NCBI GenBank assembly: GCA_929200295.1
Contig: CAKMZE010000036.1
Coordinates: forward strand, 1 to 22,106
DNA length: 22,106 nt
Source: an uncultured Alphaproteobacteria bacterium
GTDB taxonomy: Bacteria; Pseudomonadota; Alphaproteobacteria; Rhodobacterales; Rhodobacteraceae
Direction of reading: 5' to 3'
The translations under genes were made by a program, and so were the position numbers. Shown here one piece after another: positions 1 through 7,102 of this stretch. The notes under the pieces are model-generated. The model was not told the origin of the DNA and did no database searches. It saw only the letters and a list, made by a program, of their open reading frames with translations. Within the stretch, counting starts at the first letter, position 1, and every line of letters begins with the position of its first letter.

Positions 1-32
1 AATCACTCTTCAAAGCTTAATTGCCATCTGTC

Positions 33-407
33 TCAAATCATATGATGACGGACAATTAAGCGACCAATGCCACGGCATCCCTTCTCGACTTTATGCAATC
101 TATCCAACCTGTTAAAGGAGTTCCAGTTATCGTCTGTAAATCCAATTCCACTGTCAGAAATTTCAAAACCTTCGATAGGTCGGCTGACAACCGAGCCTAA
201 GATCATTGATTTTTGCTTGGTGCGATGCACAGTCACATCAATTGAATGATTGCGAAAATCAGGCTTCTGGACGCCACACCGTTCCTCAATTGACTGGATA
301 GAATTCACAACGGCCTCGTATAGTGGGATCATCGCCGAATGATACGGGAGCTGCGTGTTTCTCAAACGTCCTTGTAATTCACTATCCAAAACAATGCCCT
401 CAACCAC
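33..407 (-). pseudogene. Truncated GHKL (Hsp90-like) ATPase fragment
   Basis: The 124-codon frame reads like the N-terminal part of a GHKL-type ATP-binding domain. Visible are an N-box-like helix, LYEAVVNSIQSIEE at about residues 29-42, then a G1-type motif ISDSGIGF (about 83-90) and a G2-type RGIGRL (about 112-117). In intact relatives the domain continues well past this last motif. Here the frame stops ten codons later, and a second in-frame stop follows within the first 32 bases of the window. The only usable start is a GTG at 405-407, with no Shine-Dalgarno sequence in front and an in-frame stop four codons upstream. This fits a decayed remnant. A truncated gene with its remainder moved elsewhere, or a sequencing frameshift, is also possible. 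The family (MutL, Hsp90, histidine kinase or a defence-type ATPase) cannot be fixed from this piece. Confidence 0.55.
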
Positions 408-704
408 TAAATTTTGCTACATGCTAAAGTAGTTTAGCAACCTAGGCAAAGGCGCCCTTGCGACTTGTGGGAAACAATCGATACAAGGTGGCCGATACCA
501 GTTTTGCCCACATCACAAAATGTTTCATTCTTGCCGCCTTTGGATATTTGCGGATACAGATGGCATAATATCCAAGATTTTGATCGCACCCTGAAAATGC
601 GCCGATTTTGGCACTCTTGATCAACGCTCACTGGCACTTTGGCGATCACGCGCCTCGTTTCCAATCAAATTTAAAGCGGGCTCATCATTAAAATATATTC
701 CGTT
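408..704. other. Gene-poor stretch, no supported gene
   Basis: About 300 bp without a convincing gene. Two short overlapping minus-strand frames (434-664 and 442-624) have no recognisable motif and no ribosome-binding site. The second, basic and aromatic towards its end (KYPKAARMKHFVMWAKLV), could be a decayed coding remnant, but I do not recognise a family. The stretch lies between the ATPase fragment and the 40-bp repeat. Confidence 0.5.
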
Positions 705-713
705 CCCCCCCCA

Positions 714-753
714 CCAGCCCCCAAACCCCCGGGATATTTCAAAACCTAAGAAT
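714..753 (-). repeat. Dispersed gene-end repeat, copy 1
   Basis: Read on the minus strand from the last base of the sulfotransferase stop codon, this matches the sequence after mutT at 22041-22080 in 39 of 40 positions (shared core GAAATATCCCGGGGG then TGGGGGCTGG). Both copies therefore have the same orientation relative to the gene they follow. Copy 1 lacks the second hairpin arm seen in copy 2 and continues instead into a run of eight G (C8 on the plus strand, 705-712). From memory, similar elements are common after genes in Rhodobacteraceae; I could not check this. Confidence 0.85.
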
Positions 754-2198
754 TACTGCACTGGTGTGTAATCTGAAAACCCGAAAGTTGTGTAATCTCG
801 GCCGTAAGCGGCGCGGGCGGCGGCCTCAATTTCGCTGTCATATATCGCAGCCAATCGCGCTGCGTAAGGATCAGTATTCTCAGGGATACCCGGCATAAAT
901 TTATGCCCGACGAGGCTCGCTAGAATAGCGAGATCTTCTTGCAGTCGATCCTCACGCATGACGAAATCTGGCACGCTAAAGGCTGCAAACCCTTGTAGCA
1001 GCGCCGCTTGGCTTGCCCAAGTAGGATCAACCCGCACCGCTGTCTGCGCAGAGAGGTTGTTTTTGACGAACTTTAGGAATGACAAGAACGCGTCGCGATG
1101 TTCCGCAAGCCCGTATTTTTTATCGGTTTCAGGCTCTGGAGCATATCCCGGAATGGGCAGTTTATGTATTTTACGCAATGTATCGCGAATGTCAGGAAAG
1201 CTATCGTTGCGGATGGCCAAGATTTTCGTACAAAACGCGACATGCGCCCGGGCGACAGGGTGTCTGAGAACCGTAAAACTGCGGTATCCTGAATGCTCAG
1301 CCATCCAGCTATCAAGAGTTTTTTGCGTGAACCGCGTTTTCAGCTCTTCGACAGGTGTCTCATCAAGCTCTGCCAACCATTTTTGCACAATATCTTCGGG
1401 GCCAGAGCGTAGCGGCATATATAAAAGCGGGCTTTTTGCAGCGGCTACATAGGTCGGCAGATTGGGCCCACGGCGCGGCTCAAAATTGGGTGTGCGGCTT
1501 AAATTAAACCGATCCAACCGTGCCAGCGATTTCTCCATGTCGGGGAAATTTTCGACCTTTGTTTCCATCGGCTCTGGATTTTGCTTTTTCAGCTTTTTGT
1601 CCAAGCTGTCGATCCGGCTATCTGACCCCAGAAAATGCGCCAAGCCATTCATCACATCAACGTCTTGCAAATCTTCATAGGCCACGAAAAATGCTGTCTG
1701 CCCGGTTTTCTGAAGTTGGTTGAGCAAGTAAATCTGGAAATTCTGCAGCTTTTCGAGATGGTTTTCAAACTCTTCTGGTTTAAACGTGACCTCTTCTTTG
1801 CGCACATGCTTAACATTCGTTAATTTCCATTGCCCGGTCGCCTGGGCAATTTTCCAGCTGACAAAGCTTTCTGCCGGGTTCCGCGTCAGGATGATTTTAG
1901 CGCAGCGCGGATCGCGCAACATCACATCAAGCACACGAGGATCATGGTCGTTGAAAAACCGGAAACCACCCAAGCCATCAGTTTTTTCTTTGACCGTCTG
2001 AAGCAATCGTTTTGGGGCCGCTTCGCGTTGCTCTAATGAAACGCCCAATATGTTATCAACATTCGGGTAGCCAATGAAATGCGGGTTATATGCCTCGCCA
2101 TGGCATGTGAGCCCCTCAAAGAGGTTTATATTCGCCTCAAGAAAGTTAGAGCCAGTGCGCATTTCTGCAAATACAACAAAGTAATCGAAGCGTGTCAT
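753..2198 (-). CDS. Two-domain sulfotransferase
   Basis: Predicted PAPS-dependent sulfotransferase of 481 residues, probably cytoplasmic, as no signal peptide is visible. The N-terminal half carries a 5'-phosphosulfate-binding loop, AEMRTGSNFLE (11-21), and a 3'-phosphate-binding segment, ILTRNPAESFVSWK (103-116), as in Stf0/NodH-like enzymes. The C-terminal half has a second sulfotransferase-like segment, FTVLRHPVARAHVAF (308-322), and a typical ending, YGRDYTTFGF (465-474). Its expected loop is degenerate (YMPLRSGPED near 260), so this half may be inactive or bind acceptor. The ATG overlaps the stop of the GT14 gene (ATGA) and no clear Shine-Dalgarno precedes it, which suggests translational coupling. 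It is the last gene of the polysaccharide block. The acceptor is unknown; a sulfated surface glycan is inferred from context. Confidence 0.85.
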   Translation of the reverse strand: MTRFDYFVVFAEMRTGSNFLEANINLFEGLTCHGEAYNPHFIGYPNVDNILGVSLEQREAAPKRLLQTVKEKTDGLGGFRFFNDHDPRVLDVMLRDPRCAKIILTRNPAESFVSWKIAQATGQWKLTNVKHVRKEEVTFKPEEFENHLEKLQNFQIYLLNQLQKTGQTAFFVAYEDLQDVDVMNGLAHFLGSDSRIDSLDKKLKKQNPEPMETKVENFPDMEKSLARLDRFNLSRTPNFEPRRGPNLPTYVAAAKSPLLYMPLRSGPEDIVQKWLAELDETPVEELKTRFTQKTLDSWMAEHSGYRSFTVLRHPVARAHVAFCTKILAIRNDSFPDIRDTLRKIHKLPIPGYAPEPETDKKYGLAEHRDAFLSFLKFVKNNLSAQTAVRVDPTWASQAALLQGFAAFSVPDFVMREDRLQEDLAILASLVGHKFMPGIPENTDPYAARLAAIYDSEIEAAARAAYGRDYTTFGFSDYTPVQ

Positions 2199-3898
2199 TG
2201 TGATTTTACCAAATAAGGTTTGCGTTTTGTCGGAGCATCAGGGCGCGGCATATCATCAACCGGAAAATTCCCCATGAGATAGGGATGCATCCCCTGATTT
2301 TTGAGATTCTGGAGAAACTGACCAAAGCCAGTCAGATCCACCATGCGCGGCGTTTGCGTAAGCTGCGGCATGGCCTTGCCTGCCATTTCATCAACGACGG
2401 TTTGCAAAGCCTCCATTGGATTTTCGATAAATTCCGCGAGGCTCCATATACGGACATGGGCGCGCGCGTCTGGCTCTTGCAGTAGTGCCAAATGTGCAGT
2501 TTCGATATTTTGCAAACGCGCTGCATTGCGCCGGATATCAGTAAAGCTGAGGTTGGATAGATAAAGCGGGATCGCCCATGCGCCCGAAATAACCGAGATA
2601 CGCGCATTTTGATCACGCGCCATCAACCGGTGCGCCTTCTGGGTATCATCTGGGCCAAATTGAAAGGCTTGGCGCTCGCCGCGGGTATTCCAGATCAGGT
2701 TTGTCAAAAACATCTCTGGGTTATAATCTCGCTGGGCCGCATTGCTGGACATCGCCCCCTGAAAAAACGCTTGCCTTCCATCAAATTCAACACGGTCAGG
2801 ATGATAGAGATGCCCGTGAACCCGCGCACCTGTTGCCTTAGCAAGCCAGGGTTCAAAATCTTCGTATAGCTCAGTGAAACCCTCAAAAACGCCATACACT
2901 GATGACGTTACCCCATTTTCGCGACCCCAGTTGGGAAAGCGGCTTTGCATATAAAGACCTGCACGACCTTTGGTGCGACGCTCAATCGCTGTCGAAAAGA
3001 CCCGGTCAATCTTAGCGGGGTTAGGTTCTGCGCGCTTCATGCTATGCCCATCGTTATTGAGAAACGCATGATATAGACGGGTGGCGTTTGGCCAGATTTT
3101 ACGTGCGACAAAACAATCTGACCGCCGCAAAAGCTGCAGATGATCATCATAGAAAATATGCGGCTTGCCCTGAAAATCAAATTTGGAAAGCGTCAAAGAC
3201 CGGCTTTCAATTTGCGAGGAATAGAGCCGTGATAGGGTTTGAAAATAGCTCTCATCTGGGATCCAAACACGTTTGAAATAGCGATCATATTCTTGGCGGC
3301 CTGGGTCTTGCAGAATGGCCGAGAGCGTGTGCCGGGTCAGGCACCACCATTGTGACCCCATATGTGGCACCAGGCCATCAGGGATTTTGCGGCTCATACG
3401 CAAGCGGCGCTGGAAGGTCACATAAGCATCAAACAAGCGCTTATGTTTACGCCATGAAAATGGGAACCGCAGGGTAAACCGCTCAGCGTCGAGACCACCC
3501 ATGGTCCATGAGACCTCTGCCGTTGTTGCGCTTTCAATAAAATCAGTATTGGGGCGGCTATCAAGATAACTGCGCAGCTCGCTCACTGGGCGTAAGGGCA
3601 TGCATGAACCAGACGCCAGATACACATGGCGTACCTGGGCAAATGATTTCAACATAAGTTCTGACGCATCTTGCGTCGCAGCAACGAGCCCCCACATGCC
3701 CCATTCACATTTATGGCGGGTCGAGAACTTTACATCCTCTAAATCCGAAAGCGCTTTGACAAACGCATCATAGGTTGCGTCTGCAACTTTCTGGTCAACA
3801 TGAACAACAACAGGGCAGCCACCCGACACCCAATGGCGGATCACATGCTCTGCGCGGTCAAGTGCAGTGTGAACAAGCATGACAACACCAACCGTCAT
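2195..3898 (-). CDS. GT14 core-2/I-branching-type glycosyltransferase
   Basis: Predicted beta-1,6-N-acetylglucosaminyltransferase-like enzyme, 567 residues. The first 280 residues follow the family order: VVHVDQK (31-37), the WGLVAATQDA helix (69-78), YLASGSCMPL (93-102), GSQWWCLTR (181-189) and WIPDESYFQTL (212-222). Residues from about 281 on form a long extra region that I know from alphaproteobacterial members but whose function is unknown. I chose the ATG at 3896-3898: it has an AGGGGA ribosome-binding site eight bases upstream, overlaps the upstream stop as ATGA, and begins directly with the conserved MTVGVVMLVH strand. An earlier in-frame start would add 26 residues lying inside the upstream gene. 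The downstream sulfotransferase is joined by another ATGA overlap. Donor and acceptor sugars are not known. Confidence 0.87.
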   Translation of the reverse strand: MTVGVVMLVHTALDRAEHVIRHWVSGGCPVVVHVDQKVADATYDAFVKALSDLEDVKFSTRHKCEWGMWGLVAATQDASELMLKSFAQVRHVYLASGSCMPLRPVSELRSYLDSRPNTDFIESATTAEVSWTMGGLDAERFTLRFPFSWRKHKRLFDAYVTFQRRLRMSRKIPDGLVPHMGSQWWCLTRHTLSAILQDPGRQEYDRYFKRVWIPDESYFQTLSRLYSSQIESRSLTLSKFDFQGKPHIFYDDHLQLLRRSDCFVARKIWPNATRLYHAFLNNDGHSMKRAEPNPAKIDRVFSTAIERRTKGRAGLYMQSRFPNWGRENGVTSSVYGVFEGFTELYEDFEPWLAKATGARVHGHLYHPDRVEFDGRQAFFQGAMSSNAAQRDYNPEMFLTNLIWNTRGERQAFQFGPDDTQKAHRLMARDQNARISVISGAWAIPLYLSNLSFTDIRRNAARLQNIETAHLALLQEPDARAHVRIWSLAEFIENPMEALQTVVDEMAGKAMPQLTQTPRMVDLTGFGQFLQNLKNQGMHPYLMGNFPVDDMPRPDAPTKRKPYLVKSQ

Positions 3899-4814
3899 GC
3901 CCAATTCCCCTTTGACATGAGCCCGAGCACTTCGAGCTGGCGCCAGTTGATATACTTCTCTGACCATTTGCACCAAAGGTCGGGGTTCTCTTCTAGACCC
4001 TTTTGATAGGCCTCATACTCTGCGCTACCAGCATAATGTTCATTGCGTGCAATCTCTTCGCGCAGCTTTTCACTGATGGTATTAAGAAACTTTGTATGTA
4101 GCAGCACGCCCGAAGCCTTCTCACCACCTGCGAGGTCATACACTTGGTTCAAGCCACGGGGTAAGATCATATGCGTTGAGCTCGCATAGGCATATTTTTT
4201 GTGCCACTTGACCAAAGGGATTTTATTCAACGCAGGCGCATGTAGCGGTTTTTCAGCAAAGAACACGCGGCTGCGCGGCCCCCCTTGAATCCAAAGGTTC
4301 TGGTATCGCGGATTCCGGGAAATTGTGTAATTTCCCGGATCAAACCAAGATGCGATTTCAAGCGGATCAGCACCGCGTTGATATGGAACGTCGTAGATCG
4401 GACCTTTTGGGTACATATCCAACATCATCGCGCCAAACGATTTAATGTCTGCGGAGCTCAGCCAATCGGTGAGCGCATGAATAGATCGCGTATCGCAAAA
4501 TGGGTAAACAAAGAACTCATCTGGGTCGACCGTGAGCGTCCAATGATTATGCCCGTAGCAACGCTGTAAATATGTGAGCCAATCGACGCCGAACCGCGCG
4601 GTTTTATAGCTTGCCTTTGTGGTCCAGATTGACACATCAGATTGTTCAGCCGCCCATTCGCGCCCGCGATCGTATGTGTGCGGTCTTTGACAAGCTTGAG
4701 CTCACGGCGTTTGCGTAGCGCACGCACGTGCAGCCTTCGTCTTTGTAACCGCATCCGATATGATGAAAGAGCACTCAAGATTATTCCTAAATCACCGCCC
4801 CTATGGACATACAT
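3895..4814 (-). pseudogene. Broken paralog of the adjacent GT2 glycosyltransferase
   Basis: This is a second copy of the gene at 4918-5946, split into two frames. The 5' frame (4814 to about 4650) encodes the basic N-terminus, SYRMRLQRRRLHVRALRKRR, then VKDRTHTIAG. The 3' frame encodes YDRGREWAAEQSDVSIWTT and continues to the end, including VDPDEFFVYP and WIQGG. Compared with the intact copy, a net 127 bp is missing at about 4640-4660, removing roughly residues 41-81. That segment carries the conserved RNE and VDNDSDDG nucleotide-sugar-binding motifs, and the loss shifts the frame. The original start was probably the TTG at 4776-4778, preceded by AGGA, rather than the ATG at 4814. A 246-codon remnant could still start at the GTG at 4635. 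It would lack the donor site, so activity is unlikely. Confidence 0.8.
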
Positions 4815-4860
4815 ACACTAAAACAGAAGTGCGGTGTAAATCAGGTGAAAGTTTTTCTAT

Positions 4861-4890
4861 TTGGAAACGATGAATAGCAATCGTTTCCAA
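4861..4890. promoter_or_regulatory. Perfect 11-bp inverted repeat between glycosyltransferase copies
   Basis: TTGGAAACGAT at 4861-4871 is perfectly mirrored by ATCGTTTCCAA at 4880-4890 across an 8-base spacer. It lies about 50 bp upstream of the broken glycosyltransferase copy and about 30 bp after the intact one. No T-run follows on the minus strand, so an ordinary intrinsic terminator is unlikely. The half-sites resemble LacI-type operators in composition, but the regulator is unknown. An mRNA-stabilising stem is the other option. Confidence 0.55.
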
Positions 4891-4917
4891 TTTGGCAACA
4901 GTTACCTGATTGACCTA

Positions 4918-5946
4918 TCATTCATTTGGTTTGTTTTCTGACCACCCATCCCCAGACATCAAACCCAGCGTGGTAAGCTGTGCGGCGTTTTCATATTTGA
5001 CTGAAGCTTCGGTCCAGAAATCTGGGTCTTCGATCAGCGTTTCATAATAGGTTTGATAGAGCGCGCTATTCTCAAAATGTTGTTTTCGCTCAAGCTCTTC
5101 TGCAGACTTGGCCCCGATTGTATTAAGGAATTTCGTATGCAGCAAAACGCCTGTTGGCTGACCCGGGATACCGAAGGCATGGTTCAACTTTCGTGGCAAC
5201 ATGTGATGTGTTGAGGTGACATAAGCATAATGCCGTTTCCAATTGACCAAGGGTACTTTGTTTAAGGTTGGCGCACGCTCGGGCCGGCTTTGAAAGAAAA
5301 CGCGTTCACGCACACCGCCTTGGATCCAACGGCTTTCAAATGTTGTATTTGGCTGGTGACGGTAGTTATCCGCATCAAAATATGGAATCGCTTTGGTTGG
5401 GTCCTCGCCCGGGGTGTAGGCGGCTTTGGACAGCGCACCTTTGGGATAAAGATCAAGCATAAGCGCGCCAAAAGACGGGATATCTTGGGTTTCAAGCCAG
5501 CAGGTGAGCGCCTTGAGATTCTGCGTCTCAACATCTGGATAAACCAGTAATTCATCGGCATCGACGGTTAAGGCCCAATGCCCATGCGCATGTTGCATCT
5601 GCAACCATGTGAGCCAATCCATCCCAAAACGCGACAGTTTATAGCTCGCATCCGTTGTCCAAAGCGATACATCCGGCTGCGCCTCAAGGTAGGCGCGCGA
5701 GCCATCATCACTGTCGTTATCGACGATCAAGAAATGGTCGACGCCCAGCGCGCGGTAATGCTTTAGCCAATAGGGTAAGCGTTGGATCTCATTGCGGAGC
5801 GTTGCAAAAACCAGCAGATCATCGCGCGCGATGCGCGTGGTTTGATCACGCACAACACGCAGCTGTTTTGACTTGCGCCAGGCACGTAACAGAAATCTGC
5901 GCCGTTTAATCCTGAGCCGATATGCTGCCCACGCCCGTTTGATCAA
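4918..5946 (-). CDS. GT-A glycosyltransferase, family 2-like
   Basis: Predicted inverting GT-A transferase, 342 residues. After a very basic N-terminus (about residues 1-40) come FATLRNE (47-53), the nucleotide-sugar-binding IVDNDSDDG (74-82), the metal-binding DADE (129-132), then WIQGGVRERVFF (207-218) and LLHTKFL (268-274). This is the arrangement of the Rhodobacteraceae glycosyltransferase-2 proteins that contain a Glyco_tranf_2_4-like domain. The start is a TTG at 5944-5946, 8 bases after the galU stop; no ATG occurs before residue 109, which would cut the core domain. The basic N-terminus may sit on the membrane surface, but no transmembrane segment is seen. It is co-directional with galU and probably co-transcribed with it. 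A broken copy follows 103 bp downstream. Sugar specificity is unknown. Confidence 0.85.
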   Translation of the reverse strand: MIKRAWAAYRLRIKRRRFLLRAWRKSKQLRVVRDQTTRIARDDLLVFATLRNEIQRLPYWLKHYRALGVDHFLIVDNDSDDGSRAYLEAQPDVSLWTTDASYKLSRFGMDWLTWLQMQHAHGHWALTVDADELLVYPDVETQNLKALTCWLETQDIPSFGALMLDLYPKGALSKAAYTPGEDPTKAIPYFDADNYRHQPNTTFESRWIQGGVRERVFFQSRPERAPTLNKVPLVNWKRHYAYVTSTHHMLPRKLNHAFGIPGQPTGVLLHTKFLNTIGAKSAEELERKQHFENSALYQTYYETLIEDPDFWTEASVKYENAAQLTTLGLMSGDGWSENKPNE

Positions 5947-5954
5947 TGCCGGGT

Positions 5955-6848
5955 CTACTGCGCTGCGGTCTTCATCGAGACCATATCTGTCAAATAATCA
6001 TAAAGCTCATCACGCAGCTCTTCGCGCGCCAGCGCAAAAGACACCGTGGCTTGTAAGAACCCAGCCTTTGACCCGCAGTCAAAGCGCTGCCCCTTAAAGC
6101 GGAAGCCATGCACGTCACGCCCTTGCAAGATCTCTTCGGCAATCGCATCGGTCAGTTGAAGCTCACCACCTGCACCTGCTTCGATATAATCAAAGTTGTC
6201 AAAGATATGCGGCGATAAAATATAACGCCCAATAACAGCGAGATTTGAAGGTGCATCTTCTTGGGCAGGCTTCTCAACCATGCCATTGATCGACACAACA
6301 TCGCCGTTGTAGTTCTTTACGTCCAAAATTCCGTAAGAAGAGGCCTGCGAAGGTGCGACTTCCATGGCTGCAACCATTGATCCACCAGTATGTTCATAGG
6401 CTTCTACCATTTGCTTAAGGCAGGGCTTTTCAGCTGCAATCACATCATCAGGCAGGATAACCGCAAAAGGTTCATTCCCGATCAAACGACGCGCGCACCA
6501 CACAGCATGGCCAAGACCCAATGCTTTGTGTTGACGGATATAGGCAATCGCACCGCTATCCATATTTGTGGTTTTCAAGATATTCAGGAGATCAGTCTTA
6601 CCCTTTTTACGGAGCGACGTTTCAAGATCTGGGGCATGATCAAAGTAATCTTCAAGCGCGCCCTTTCCACGGGATGTGACAAAGATAAATTCTTTAATCC
6701 CAGCTTCGCGTGCTTCATCAATCGCGTATTGGATCAAGGGTTTATCTACCAATGTCATAATTTCTTTGGGTACAGATTTGGTCGCAGGCAAAAATCGCGT
6801 GCCCAAACCCGCAACTGGAAAAATTGCTTTGGTAACTTTGGTATTCAT
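5955..6848 (-). CDS. galU: UTP-glucose-1-phosphate uridylyltransferase
   Basis: Makes UDP-glucose from glucose-1-phosphate and UTP in the cytoplasm, feeding exopolysaccharide, capsule and LPS synthesis. The 297-residue protein starts with the signature AIFPVAGLGTRFLPATKSVPKE (residues 8 on), including the nucleotide-binding GLGTR loop and the conserved lysines. It continues with the substrate-loop segment VEKP, GRYIL and the late GELQLTDAI and FDCGSKAGF motifs typical of bacterial GalU. I chose the ATG at 6846-6848 because GGGGA lies at the proper distance; in-frame ATGs up to 8 codons earlier lack this. The next gene starts 8 bases after its stop. The 5' leader carries a 10-bp inverted repeat. 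Confidence 0.95.
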   Translation of the reverse strand: MNTKVTKAIFPVAGLGTRFLPATKSVPKEIMTLVDKPLIQYAIDEAREAGIKEFIFVTSRGKGALEDYFDHAPDLETSLRKKGKTDLLNILKTTNMDSGAIAYIRQHKALGLGHAVWCARRLIGNEPFAVILPDDVIAAEKPCLKQMVEAYEHTGGSMVAAMEVAPSQASSYGILDVKNYNGDVVSINGMVEKPAQEDAPSNLAVIGRYILSPHIFDNFDYIEAGAGGELQLTDAIAEEILQGRDVHGFRFKGQRFDCGSKAGFLQATVSFALAREELRDELYDYLTDMVSMKTAAQ

Positions 6849-6871
6849 GTCATTCCCCATGTTTGACATCA

Positions 6872-6910
6872 AAGATTAACAAAAGCCTACAACACAGCAC
6901 TGTTAATCTT
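6872..6910. promoter_or_regulatory. Inverted repeat in the galU leader
   Basis: AAGATTAACA at 6872-6881 is perfectly mirrored by TGTTAATCTT at 6901-6910, with a 19-base spacer, directly upstream of the galU ribosome-binding region. It could be a regulator site or an AU-rich leader hairpin. The rest of 6911-7102, between galU and the KdsB-like gene, shows no gene. It presumably holds the galU promoter, but I could not place the boxes with confidence. Confidence 0.45.
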
Positions 6911-7102
6911 CATCGTGTAAATCCAGATAACAATCCAAGTATAAAGTCGAACATTGTGCACATAATATGGCAGAACACTGGCAGCACACGTTCAATTGGA
7001 TCGAATTTGATTCAGTCTTTATTTTTTACCAAAGATTCGGCTGGTTATTGCGGGGAACTGTACCACAAAAGCTTCAATTCTGCGACTGGGGCGCATTTTT
7101 AG

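Noticed and set aside
958..1452. 164-codon plus-strand frame opposite the sulfotransferase gene
   Set aside because: No motif and no ribosome-binding site; the minus-strand protein has clear family motifs over the same bases.
4839..4911. Outer inverted repeat AATCAGGT/ACCTGATT around the 11-bp palindrome
   Set aside because: Only 8 bp with a 57-base spacer; expected by chance in AT-rich intergenic DNA, so not listed as a feature.
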